From assembly GCA_022567855.1 (NCBI GenBank), contig JADFGE010000122.1, positions 1 through 7,953 on the forward strand: 7,953 bases of DNA, written 5' to 3'. Position numbers and translations under genes: made by a program. Under the pieces are notes generated by a model. That model made no database searches, was not told where the DNA came from, and saw only the letters and a program-made list of their open reading frames with translations. Positions within the stretch are counted from its first letter, which is position 1. The number at the start of each line of letters is the position of its first letter. Source of the stretch: Planctomycetota bacterium (GTDB taxonomy: Bacteria > Planctomycetota > Phycisphaerae > Phycisphaerales > SM1A02). This document shows positions 1 to 6,454 of this stretch, one piece after another.

Positions 1-2
1 TC

Positions 3-1196
3 CTGCGGGGCATGGAGGATCAGGCCCGGCGCGACAATGATTTCTTCAAGACCTTCGACGAGATCGCCTCCGATGAAGACGCGGCCGACGCGTGGATCGC
101 GCTGCTTGCCCATATCCGCAAGCGCGTGCTGTTGGATGAGTACAACATGGACCCGCAGTTCATGTTGGGGATGATGGATGGCACGGCGGTGTTTCCTGAC
201 CATCCCGTTCCGCTCCCGATCGATTGGCGGCACGGTTCGGCCCATGCGCTGTACTTCGCCCTGAAGGGCTCGGCCAAAGGAGAGCAGCGCGTCGTCAGCA
301 TCGAGGATGCCTACCAGGTCGTCAACAACGATCGAGCAATAATCCAAGCCATGCAAGATATGGCCCGATGGGGACGAATCAGTTTCGATCCGTTCTCCAG
401 CGATCTGCCCGGCCGGTTTCCCGAGCCCGGTTGGGTGACGGTCATCGACGCGTATTGGGAACAGCTCACGATCAAGCACAAGGACACCCGTGGCCCCGGA
501 CCCGATCTGTTCCGGGACTTCCATCAGAATTTCCTGAGCTACTACGTTCGCCACTACTATCGCTCCGGCGAGCGCGGTCTGGCCCGGCAGTACATGGAAC
601 GGCTCAACAGCCTCTACGGGGAAGGGGCGCCGCTCGGTAATCCGAAGTACAGCCTGCCATTGGACGTCTTTGTCCGCAACGAGACCTTCGAGCAGTACGA
701 CCAGCAACCGTTCCTTGCCCCAAGTGAGGTTGCGGCCTCATTGCGCTACGGTTTTCGCTTCGGTCTTGGCCGCGGGCGCGAGGAGGTCTTCGAGCAGGCC
801 AGAGCGTTCGCCAATGAGATCATCACCTTCTTCACGACAACTCGATATAACGACTTCGTGACGAAGATGGGCACGGGGCGACTGAAGGATCTCATCAGCA
901 CGCTCCAAGACAGCGAGGTCACGGTCCTTGGGCAACTGATGGTCGATTCGACGGTCCCGTTGATCGAACGGCTTGCGATCTTCAGCCGCATCCCGGCGGA
1001 ATATAAGGTGATGGTCTACGACGACATTTGGCCGCACATTGCCCGACAACTCCAGGCCAGCGACTTCAAAGGCGTGATCCCTATTGACACAGCTCTGCCG
1101 CCCCCGCCCGGGATCGAAGAGTACCGCCGACAAAGAGCCCTCCAAGCGCAGCAAGGGCAAGGGGAGATCCCCAAAGCCAAAACCGAGCGCAAGTGA
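3..1196 (+). CDS. Hypothetical protein, C-terminal part, cut by window edge
   Basis: I do not recognise a named family. The reading frame is already open at base 3 (codons for Leu-Arg-Gly precede the first Met at 12), and no ribosome site sits before that Met: GCGGGGC abuts the ATG. The gene therefore probably begins outside the window. The visible 394 residues are soluble in character, rich in aromatic and acidic residues, and have no membrane segment or signal peptide. A central stretch (PIDWRHGSAHALYFALKG, about residues 68-85) has the look of a conserved core, resembling large uncharacterised planctomycete proteins I recall. The last 35 or so residues are proline, glutamine and lysine rich and probably disordered. 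It converges on yidD with 48 bases between the stops. The function is unknown. It is confidently coding because of its length, its consistent high-GC codon pattern and the absence of a better frame. Confidence 0.8.
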   Translation: MRGMEDQARRDNDFFKTFDEIASDEDAADAWIALLAHIRKRVLLDEYNMDPQFMLGMMDGTAVFPDHPVPLPIDWRHGSAHALYFALKGSAKGEQRVVSIEDAYQVVNNDRAIIQAMQDMARWGRISFDPFSSDLPGRFPEPGWVTVIDAYWEQLTIKHKDTRGPGPDLFRDFHQNFLSYYVRHYYRSGERGLARQYMERLNSLYGEGAPLGNPKYSLPLDVFVRNETFEQYDQQPFLAPSEVAASLRYGFRFGLGRGREEVFEQARAFANEIITFFTTTRYNDFVTKMGTGRLKDLISTLQDSEVTVLGQLMVDSTVPLIERLAIFSRIPAEYKVMVYDDIWPHIARQLQASDFKGVIPIDTALPPPPGIEEYRRQRALQAQQGQGEIPKAKTERK

Positions 1197-1208
1197 AGCG
1201 AGTGCTAA

Positions 1209-1224
1209 GGGAGACCGGACTCCC
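1209..1224. terminator. Short hairpin between convergent genes, weak terminator candidate
   Basis: GGGAG (1209-1213) and CTCCC (1220-1224) form a perfect 5-bp stem around a 6-base loop in the 48-base gap between the convergent stops at 1196 and 1245. There is no T-tract on either strand, so it is not a canonical intrinsic terminator. Its position is the only real support. Confidence 0.2.
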
Positions 1225-1244
1225 AAACGAGACAGATCCGATTC

Positions 1245-1544
1245 TCATTCCTTGTTCTTGGCTGTGGAAAGTGGACCGCTTCCGGTTTTTCGCGGCGGGA
1301 CGGGGTCGTAGCCTGCCCCGCCCAAGGGATGACAGCGCAGCACTCGGCGCAGGATCAGCCATGAACCCCACAGGGCGCCGTGGGCCGTCAGCGCTTCAAC
1401 CGCGTATTCCGAGCATGTGGGGTAATAGCGACAGTGCCCGCCGAGCAACGGGGTCAGCGCGGCTTGATACAGCCTCACGCCAAGGATCAACGGCCTGGCG
1501 AGGAGGCTGATCCTGAGTCGGGTTGGTCCGCCTTGTTCGTCCAT
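1245..1544 (-). CDS. yidD: Membrane protein insertion efficiency factor YidD
   Basis: YidD is a small inner-membrane-associated protein that helps YidC and Sec insert membrane proteins. All family hallmarks are present in the 99 residues: an amphipathic N-terminal helix (about 10-30) leading into LYQAALTPLLGGHCRYYPTC (25-44), then SEYAVEAL, the RRVLRCHP segment (66-73) and GYDPVP (79-84). The three conserved cysteines are at 38, 44 and 71. Length is normal for the family, with a short lysine-containing tail. The ATG at 1544 lies inside the 3' end of rnpA in another frame, giving a 58-base overlap; no clear Shine-Dalgarno precedes it, which suggests translational coupling to rnpA. The order rnpA-yidD is the classical one. 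The usual next gene, yidC, is not present; a convergent unrelated gene follows instead. Confidence 0.95.
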   Translation of the reverse strand: MDEQGGPTRLRISLLARPLILGVRLYQAALTPLLGGHCRYYPTCSEYAVEALTAHGALWGSWLILRRVLRCHPLGGAGYDPVPPRKTGSGPLSTAKNKE

Positions 1545-1909
1545 GAGCGATGCAGCGCTCGCACCGCCTTGAATAAAATGCGCTGATACTCCGCCAGCGT
1601 CAGTAAGTCGTGCGGCCGAGCACGAACCACCAGATCATAGCCGCGCGGCAGATCGTGCTGTAACAGACGAAAAGCCTCGCGCACTCGGCGCTTCACACGA
1701 TTGCGAAACACCGCCGGGCCGACTCTCCTGGATACCGCCAGCCCGAGTCGAGGCCGTCCCAGTTCGTTGGGAAGGGCGTACACCTTCAGTGGCCCTACGG
1801 ACTTGCGAATGCCCGCCGAGAGCACGGCTCGAAACTGGCTTCGGCGGCGCAGCCGCATGTCGCCGCTAAACGCGAACCGTTTCCGCCGCCGCGACGATGA
1901 GCCGGCCAT
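1487..1909 (-). CDS. rnpA: Ribonuclease P protein component
   Basis: RnpA is the basic protein subunit that helps the RNase P RNA remove 5' leaders from tRNA precursors. The 140-residue product has the family pattern: an arginine-rich N-terminus, the RLRRRSQFRAVLSAG start of the fold (about 19-33), RLGLAVSRRVGPAVFRNRVK (54-73) containing the RNR signature, REAFR (77-81), and GYDLVVRARP (90-99) before the last helix ending near residue 123. The final 17 residues (TNKADQ... to PGR) go beyond the usual end and are encoded mostly within the yidD overlap, so they look like a low-constraint tail. The ATG at 1909 is well supported: the ClC stop lies 4 bases upstream and AAGGA sits 8 bases before the start. 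Upstream is a ClC gene rather than the usual rpmH. Confidence 0.95.
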   Translation of the reverse strand: MAGSSSRRRKRFAFSGDMRLRRRSQFRAVLSAGIRKSVGPLKVYALPNELGRPRLGLAVSRRVGPAVFRNRVKRRVREAFRLLQHDLPRGYDLVVRARPHDLLTLAEYQRILFKAVRALHRSWTNKADQPDSGSASSPGR

Positions 1910-1913
1910 TCGA

Positions 1914-3731
1914 TCAGTCCTTGCTCAGCGCGCGCTGGTACTGCCGCATCAGCCGATCGCGGGTAATCAGCCCCAGCACCACACCGTTCTTTGCCTCGTC
2001 AAGCACGGCCAGGCTCTGCACGTCGTACTTGGAAAACTTGTCGAGCACGAGGTCAAGCGTGTCATCGGAGGCCACCGTCGGCAGATCGCTGCGCTGAAGT
2101 TCGTTGACTTGCAGCAGGGGGATCGCCTCCCGATAGAGCAGCGCCTCCTTCAAGTCGGCCGCGGTCACAAGTCCGGCGTAATGATCGTGCTCGTCAACGA
2201 CGACGAAATCGCTCACCGCCTGCTGTTCGCTGAGGTCCAGCAGCCGCTGGGCGGATTCGTCCGGGTGCACCAGCACCGGGCGCACCAGCGGCACGTCTTC
2301 GACCGAGAGGCGCCGCAGGATGGTCAGGTCACTGAGGCCGCCGATATGGACGCCCCGACGCGCCAGCTTGAGCGTGTAGATACTCTGGCGAGAATTCAGC
2401 TGCGATACGATCGTGCTGATCACCGCGGCCAGCATAAGCGGGAGGATGATCTGATAGCTGCCGGTTATCTCGTAGACGATGAGAATGGCGGTGAGCGGGG
2501 CGTGGGTGGTGGCGGCGACCACGGCGGCCATGCCCACCAAGGCATAATGGGCCGGGCTTGCGTGCGGGAACCAATCCAGGGAATCGACCAAGACTCCGAA
2601 CGCCCCACCGGCCCCAGCCCCCAACAGCAGGGACGGCGCGAACACGCCGCCGGAGCCTCCGGAGCCGATCGTCAGGCACGTGGCCAGAAGTTTCAGTGCG
2701 CACAATGCGATCAGCCCCAGCAGCAGCGCGCCAGCGTGACTGCCCGCATAGTAATTGTCGTTGAGAAGCTCCTTGATAACCGGGTAGCCGTTGCTGAAGA
2801 ACGGCGGCATCTCTGGACCGCCCTGGCTGAGCACGACATAGCCAAGCCCGATCAGGCCCAACATCGCCGCCCCGGAGACCGGCTTGAGGATCGGGTGCAG
2901 CTTGATCCGCGCGTACACGTCCTCCGTCCAATACAGCGCCTTGATGAACGCCATGGCCGCAAGCCCGCAGAGCACGCCGAGCATCAGATAGTTTGGAATC
3001 TCCGCCGCCCTGAACGCCCCCACGTTGAAGTCCGCGGCCACTGCGAAGATCGCTTCGTTCTCACCGAGAATCGCCTGCGTACACACGGCGGAAAAGACCG
3101 AGGCGATGACGATAGGCGTAAAGGTGCGAAGCGAAAAATCACGGAGCAAGATCTCCAGGACGAAAAAGATGCCGGCAATCGGGGCGTTGAACACCGAGGC
3201 GATCCCCGCCGCGGCCCCACAGCCCAGCAGCGTGGCCGTGTTCTGGGGGTTGATCCGCAGAAGCTGGCCGACCTTTGATCCGACCGCCGACCCGATCTGG
3301 ATGATCGGCCCCTCCGCCCCGGCGGATCCGCCCGAGCCGATCGTGCAGATGGCAGACACCCACTTGGCGATGGCCACCCGCAACTTGATTCGAGACTTGT
3401 TGCGGTGAATCGCGTGCATGACCTCGGGCACGCCGTGCCCGCGCGCTTCGCTGGCCAGAAAATAGACGGTGACTCCTGCCAACAATGCGCCCACCATCGG
3501 GACCAGCGGGATCAGCCACCACAGTGCGCTGCTGGGGATATCGTCCACCACCCTTTCCATGAAGTGGATTGTCTTCATGAAGGCCAACGCGACAAGGGCG
3601 GTGAGCGTTCCGATCGCCGCCGCCAGCAGGACGAGATACCAGTCCCGCTCGAAGCCGAACTTCGCGCTGAAGCGGCGCAATCGTCTCGCGACAGGGCTGT
3701 GCATAGAACGAAATCGGCGTGGACGGGACAT
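1914..3731 (-). CDS. ClC-family chloride channel or antiporter with CBS pair
   Basis: This integral membrane protein moves chloride or related anions. Its 605 residues comprise a ClC transmembrane core (about 30-455) and a cytoplasmic tail with two CBS domains (about 478-535 and 545-602), which in this family bind nucleotides and regulate gating. Visible selectivity-filter motifs are GHGVPE (98-103, the GSGIP-type motif), GSGGSAGAEGP (132-142) with the external gating glutamate at 140, GSGGSGGVFAP (356-366) and the pore tyrosine at 452 (SIYTLKL). At the position of the inner proton glutamate of E. coli ClcA (its E203) this protein has Ile194, directly after Glu193, as seen in channel-type members; that alone does not exclude antiport. 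The start at 3731 has no Shine-Dalgarno, and Met10 (3704) is an alternative. It lies 36 bases after the hydrolase gene and 4 bases before rnpA. A subfamily symbol would be a guess. Confidence 0.93.
   Translation of the reverse strand: MSRPRRFRSMHSPVARRLRRFSAKFGFERDWYLVLLAAAIGTLTALVALAFMKTIHFMERVVDDIPSSALWWLIPLVPMVGALLAGVTVYFLASEARGHGVPEVMHAIHRNKSRIKLRVAIAKWVSAICTIGSGGSAGAEGPIIQIGSAVGSKVGQLLRINPQNTATLLGCGAAAGIASVFNAPIAGIFFVLEILLRDFSLRTFTPIVIASVFSAVCTQAILGENEAIFAVAADFNVGAFRAAEIPNYLMLGVLCGLAAMAFIKALYWTEDVYARIKLHPILKPVSGAAMLGLIGLGYVVLSQGGPEMPPFFSNGYPVIKELLNDNYYAGSHAGALLLGLIALCALKLLATCLTIGSGGSGGVFAPSLLLGAGAGGAFGVLVDSLDWFPHASPAHYALVGMAAVVAATTHAPLTAILIVYEITGSYQIILPLMLAAVISTIVSQLNSRQSIYTLKLARRGVHIGGLSDLTILRRLSVEDVPLVRPVLVHPDESAQRLLDLSEQQAVSDFVVVDEHDHYAGLVTAADLKEALLYREAIPLLQVNELQRSDLPTVASDDTLDLVLDKFSKYDVQSLAVLDEAKNGVVLGLITRDRLMRQYQRALSKD
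1918..1922 (-). promoter_or_regulatory. Ribosome binding site for rnpA inside the ClC gene
   Basis: On the minus strand AAGGA is followed by 8 bases and then ATG at 1909. It overlaps the last codons of the ClC gene (Lys-Asp before TGA at 1914-1916). It is the clearest Shine-Dalgarno seen in the window; it fixes the rnpA start and shows that rnpA is translated from a message that also carries the ClC gene's end. Confidence 0.7.
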
Positions 3732-3743
3732 GAAAAATTGTTC

Positions 3744-3771
3744 AGTGTATCGCGATGGCCTTCGCGCTCAA
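3744..3771 (-). promoter_or_regulatory. Candidate sigma-70-like promoter for ClC-rnpA-yidD
   Basis: On the minus strand TTGAGC (3771-3766) and TACACT (3749-3744) are separated by 16 bases, each matching four of six consensus positions. The site begins in the stop codon of the hydrolase gene. Predicted transcription would begin near 3737, only about 6 bases before the annotated ClC start, which would suit either a near-leaderless message or the alternative start at 3704. This rests on pattern match alone. Confidence 0.3.
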
Positions 3772-4700
3772 GGTCGGCCGTGGGACTCGTCGTCTTCGCC
3801 CAGGTTTTTGCGGAAGAAATCGATCGTCAATTGCTCCACTTGACGATGCGTTTCCCGGAGTGTGTTGTGATCTCCCCCTTGAAGTTCGATGAGTTCGGCT
3901 CGCTGACCGGCCTCTGCCAAACGTCGCCCGTGACTGATGGGAACCGTCCCGTCGGCCGTGCCGTGGAGCAGTAGTATGGGGCGCTCGATTCGCTTCATGG
4001 CGTCCACCGGCCGGTAATCGTCCTTGATCAAAAGCCAGGCCAGGCCACGTCCGATGGGGTTCGGCGGGTCGCCGCCGATCGCATTGGCCGCGGCCTCACG
4101 CCAACTGGCGAACGCCGATTCGAGTACCGCGGCCCGGATCTCCGGTCGATCGGCCATGACATTAAGTCCGATCGATCCGCCTAACGACTGGCCGTACATC
4201 CCGATGCGTTCCGGATCAATGTCGCTCCGGGCCAGGAGTGCATCGACCGCCGCCCGCGTGTCGGCGATCAGCGGGCCGCGCGATCTCGCCTTGCCTTCGC
4301 TCCGGCCGTATCCGCGAAAATCGAAGATGAACACATTGAACCCGGCTTCCGGCAGGTAGTCGGTGAACCACACGTGCGACTCGATATTGCCGGCGTTACC
4401 GTGTACGTGCAGGATGGTGGGCGCTTCTGATGGCGACGAGACGTTGTGGGCTGGGATGAACCATCCGTGCAACTTCGTGCCGTCGCCGGACTGGAACGTG
4501 ACCGACTCCGCCATTGACAAGTGCGGTGGGGGATACGTTGCCCCCTGCGTTGGATAATAGAACAAGCGTTCCATGCACCCGGTCGTCCACAGCACAAGAA
4601 CAAGGATCACCGCTCCAAGCAGAAAAACTCGCCTCGCCGCGAGCCGGGATCGTGACTTGAGCGCGGGCTTGGATTTGGAGCTGCTCAGGATCCGAACCAT
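3768..4700 (-). CDS. Membrane-anchored alpha/beta hydrolase (serine type)
   Basis: This is a serine hydrolase of the alpha/beta fold, most like the Bem46/ABHD13/S33-type group whose members begin with a membrane helix followed by an ERLFYYP-type segment. In the 310 residues one sees a basic N-terminus, a hydrophobic segment (about 25-41) ending in a cysteine at 42, the ERLFYYPT stretch (44-51), the oxyanion HGNAGN (100-105), FDFRGYGRSEG (126-136), the nucleophile elbow GQSLGG with Ser172, the acid in HGTADGTVP at Asp250 and the catalytic His278 in GGDHN. The catalytic triad is complete. TTGC before position 42 is a poor lipobox, so I favour a membrane anchor over a lipoprotein but cannot exclude the latter. 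The substrate is unknown; esterase or peptidase activity is typical of relatives. It is the first gene of the minus-strand run and diverges from rpoZ. No convincing Shine-Dalgarno precedes the ATG. Confidence 0.88.
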   Translation of the reverse strand: MVRILSSSKSKPALKSRSRLAARRVFLLGAVILVLVLWTTGCMERLFYYPTQGATYPPPHLSMAESVTFQSGDGTKLHGWFIPAHNVSSPSEAPTILHVHGNAGNIESHVWFTDYLPEAGFNVFIFDFRGYGRSEGKARSRGPLIADTRAAVDALLARSDIDPERIGMYGQSLGGSIGLNVMADRPEIRAAVLESAFASWREAAANAIGGDPPNPIGRGLAWLLIKDDYRPVDAMKRIERPILLLHGTADGTVPISHGRRLAEAGQRAELIELQGGDHNTLRETHRQVEQLTIDFFRKNLGEDDESHGRP

Positions 4701-4863
4701 CCGCTAGTCTAGCCGCCCACGGGGGTCGATGAATGCCTCTCTTGGGCCCGAGCCGTGCCTGTGGCCGAACTCTCGCCTCAGCCGGAGGCGGAGGGTATAC
4801 TCTGCGGCTCGGCGCAACGTCGCGCCTCGACCCATTTCGCAACTCAGACGGGATCAAGACCCC
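4701..4863. promoter_or_regulatory. Divergent intergenic region between hydrolase and rpoZ
   Basis: These 163 bases separate two divergent genes and must hold promoters for both sides. Toward rpoZ, TATACT at 4796-4801 is a good -10 match (five of six), about 60 bases before the rpoZ start, but no recognisable -35 lies at the expected distance. Toward the hydrolase, TAGACT (4711-4706, minus strand) is a weaker -10-like hexamer very close to the ATG. An open frame continues leftward from rpoZ to an ATG at 4729, but its residues do not look like RpoZ, so I treat it as non-coding. Confidence 0.4.
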
Positions 4864-5097
4864 ATGATTGAAGCGCTCAAGAGCGATGATATTGTCAACA
4901 AGCTCGGCGGCCGGTTCAAGCTCACCGCCCTGATTCAACGCCGGCTCAAGGAGCTGATCATCGACGGCGAGCGGCCGCTGGTGGACCGCGAGGGCCGGAC
5001 CGATCTCGAGCTGATCATCGAAGAGATCATGCAGGACAAGATCGCGCCGGATTTCACCCATGCCACGCCCGATGGTCTGGCGCCCGGCACCAGCTAG
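4864..5097 (+). CDS. rpoZ: RNA polymerase omega subunit, planctomycete type
   Basis: Omega is the small RNA polymerase subunit that clamps the beta-prime subunit and aids assembly of the enzyme. The 77-residue product begins MIEALKSDDIVNKLGGRFKL and continues with TALIQRRLKEL, matching the N-terminal helix block of omega (the GGRFKLTALIQRR part corresponds to the SRYxLxxxAxxRA core), followed by an acidic DLELIIEEIMQDKI block (about 48-60) equivalent to the omega AxxEI..GKI motif. The last 15 or so residues are a non-conserved tail. The start at 4864 was chosen over an in-frame ATG at 4729 because family similarity begins exactly there. The Shine-Dalgarno is weak. It precedes coaC by 35 bases, consistent with the common gmk-rpoZ-coaBC gene order. 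It ends with TAG, which matters for the interrupted frame at 6455-6703. Confidence 0.88.
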   Translation: MIEALKSDDIVNKLGGRFKLTALIQRRLKELIIDGERPLVDREGRTDLELIIEEIMQDKIAPDFTHATPDGLAPGTS

Positions 5098-5132
5098 GCC
5101 CGCCCTGACCCACGCCTACCAGGGCACCGCCC

Positions 5133-5717
5133 GTGGCCGAGAGCCAAACGACGAATCACGATCCACCGGCCCGACGACGAGTCATCGTCGGCCTAAGCGG
5201 CGGGATCGCTTGCTATAAAGTCGCCCAGGTCGTGAGCCGACTCGTCCAGGCCGACATCGAGGTCACCGTCGCCATGACCGACGCCGCCACGCGGTTTGTC
5301 ACGCCGATGACGTTCGAGGCGTTGTCCGGTCGGGCGGTCTATTCCAGCCAGTGGCAGCACGTTGAATCGCATGACCCGCAGCACATCAGCCTCGCCCGCG
5401 CTGCCGACTTGATGCTCATCGCCCCGTGTACGATGGACATGCTTGCCAAGCTGGCGCACGGGCGCACCGATGATGTGGTGAGTCTCATCGCCTCAGCCGT
5501 GGATTGGTCGCGTCAGGCGATGTTGATCGCGCCGTCGATGAACGAGGTGATGTGGAACCAGCCGTCGACACAGCGCAATCTGGCGCAGGTGAAGGCCGAC
5601 GGCTGCGAGATCATCGACCCGGGTGAAGGTTGGCAAGCCTGCCGCACCAAAGGCAAGGGGCGCCTCGCCGAGCCGGACGTCATCCTCGACGCCGTGATGG
5701 CGAAACTCCAGCCGTAA
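5133..5717 (+). CDS. coaC: Phosphopantothenoylcysteine decarboxylase, stand-alone CoaC
   Basis: CoaC is an FMN-dependent decarboxylase converting 4'-phospho-N-pantothenoylcysteine to 4'-phosphopantetheine in coenzyme A synthesis. The 194 residues carry the full HFCD-flavoprotein set: the N-terminal GLSGGIACYK loop (20-29), the catalytic His84 in HISLARAAD, the APCTMDMLAKLAHGRTDD flavin region (97-114), the PSMNEVMW substrate clamp (134-141, the PXMNXXMW motif with Asn137), and the redox-active Cys170 in the loop before GKGRLAEP. Most bacteria fuse this to a CoaB synthetase domain (about 400 residues in all); here the protein stops right after CoaC, so CoaB must be encoded elsewhere if the pathway is complete. 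The start codon is GTG at 5133, with AGGG eight bases upstream. It probably shares a transcript with rpoZ. Confidence 0.93.
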   Translation: MAESQTTNHDPPARRRVIVGLSGGIACYKVAQVVSRLVQADIEVTVAMTDAATRFVTPMTFEALSGRAVYSSQWQHVESHDPQHISLARAADLMLIAPCTMDMLAKLAHGRTDDVVSLIASAVDWSRQAMLIAPSMNEVMWNQPSTQRNLAQVKADGCEIIDPGEGWQACRTKGKGRLAEPDVILDAVMAKLQP

Positions 5718-5770
5718 ACGCGTTTCGCCGCGCGGCTTGCCCCGGCGTCTTCTCGCACCGACAAACCTGA

Positions 5771-6037
5771 CACAATGCCGCATCACTTCGGACCGGTGGC
5801 GGAGCGGTTGATCGCGCCGGTCCCCAAGACCGGAACACGGGCAGCGCTCCAATCAACGAAACCAACGGCACCGCAAAGACTTACGACGATTCGGCCCGTG
5901 ACTTTCACGACGCGATTCCGCCCGACTTGCGCACGGACCTCGAGATCGTCGCAGTCGTTGAGGCGTGGCCCGAGTTGCGGCCAGTGGTGCGGCGTGCGAT
6001 CCTGGAGCTGGCGCTGGACGTGGCACGAGGCTGCTGA
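5771..6037 (+). pseudogene. Gene remnant: start-less C-terminal fragment
   Basis: A frame open from 5771 (just after a TGA) to the TGA at 6035 has no ATG or GTG start; the first possible start is a TTG at 5927 without a ribosome site. Its last 40 or so residues look like real protein: DLRTDLEIVAVVEAWPELRP, then VVRRAILELALDVARGC, an amphipathic helix pair. Its first part runs through the tRNA-like sequence and is unlike protein. From memory, similar tails with a (D)L..VV.AWP.L...VR..IL pattern occur next to tyrosine-type integrases in planctomycetes and proteobacteria; I cannot verify that here. I read it as the 3' remnant of a lost, possibly mobile-element-linked gene. Confidence 0.45.
5790..5833 (+). 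pseudogene. Serine-tRNA-like 5' fragment without T arm
   Basis: The bases fold like the first two thirds of a type II tRNA: a 7-base acceptor-like strand GGACCGG, then TG, a 3-bp D stem (GCG/CGC) around the loop GAGCGGTTGAT, a linker G, and a perfect 5-bp anticodon stem (CCGGT/ACCGG) around CCCCAAG. Read in one frame it gives VAERLIAPVPKTG, close to the well-known false peptide made by translating tRNA-Ser genes. Base 33 is C rather than the near-universal T, the anticodon position reads CCA, and no T arm or 3' acceptor strand follows, so it cannot be a working tRNA. A rival reading is a plain hairpin: GGACCGG also pairs with CCGGTCC at 5817-5823. Confidence 0.4.
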
Positions 6038-6072
6038 CGGCGGTGAGTAGCAACCATCACGAGGGCTCGACG

Positions 6073-6372
6073 ATGAGCGAACAAGAGAAACCAGCCAGCG
6101 ACGGACGTGGGGAGATCGCCCACTGGGGACAGCAGACGATCTTCTTCGCGATGGGTCTTCGCGCGATGGACGTAGAAAAGCCGATTGACGCCCGCGAACG
6201 AATCAAGGCCGCGGGTGTCGAGGCAAGTCACATCACCCAAGAACTATGGGACAAGGCCTACAACGCAGTAGCCGAGCACCACGACCCGGTGCGCGTCGAG
6301 CACGTCACGATGCCTTTCGCGCGCAAGGTTCTCGACTGGGTTGCCGACCACCTCGGATCTTCGACGGGGTAG
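6073..6372 (+). CDS. Hypothetical small protein, 99 residues
   Basis: No family is recognised. The start at 6073 is supported by GAGGG at 6061-6065, seven bases upstream, so I prefer it to the longer frame beginning at 5965, whose extra residues overlap the 5771-6037 remnant. The product is soluble, with a polar, charged N-terminus (about 1-15) and then predicted helices around 20-35, 38-50, 55-70 and 80-95; it has five histidines and no cysteine. WGQQTIFFAMGLRAMD (18-33) and PFARKVLDWVADHL (81-94) are the most structured stretches. There is no signal peptide or membrane segment. It stands alone on the plus strand, after the gene remnant and converging with the zinc-ribbon cluster. It ends with TAG. 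The good ribosome site and protein-like composition make it probably real. Confidence 0.6.
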   Translation: MSEQEKPASDGRGEIAHWGQQTIFFAMGLRAMDVEKPIDARERIKAAGVEASHITQELWDKAYNAVAEHHDPVRVEHVTMPFARKVLDWVADHLGSSTG

Positions 6373-6454
6373 ACGATCGACCACGGGCAGCGGCTGATCC
6401 CCGCCGAACGATCCGGGCTCACAGTGGCGTGATCTCGCCCGTACTGACCGACCC

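Noticed and set aside
738..1226. A 162-residue minus-strand frame opposite the first gene
   Set aside because: It is a shadow of the plus-strand coding frame, with no recognisable domain and a composition dominated by Arg, Leu and Asp.
1701..3278. A 525-codon open frame on the plus strand
   Set aside because: It lies antisense to the ClC and rnpA genes, whose motifs are unmistakable; its own product is a low-complexity run of Arg, Gln, His and Asp typical of a GC-rich shadow frame.
4729..4863. A 45-residue N-terminal extension of RpoZ from the ATG at 4729
   Set aside because: The extension is Arg/Pro-rich with no resemblance to omega, would cover the likely promoter, and family similarity begins exactly at 4864.
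5716..5736. Palindromes AAACGCGTTT and GCCGCGCGGC after coaC as a terminator
   Set aside because: Both are perfect palindromes with no loop and no following T-tract, so neither has the form of an intrinsic terminator.
5775..6050. A 91-residue plus-strand protein beginning MPHHFGPVAERLIAPV
   Set aside because: Its start matches the familiar false peptide obtained by translating a serine tRNA; the rest is Arg/Ser/Trp-rich. The neighbouring frame (5771-6037) is the protein-like one.
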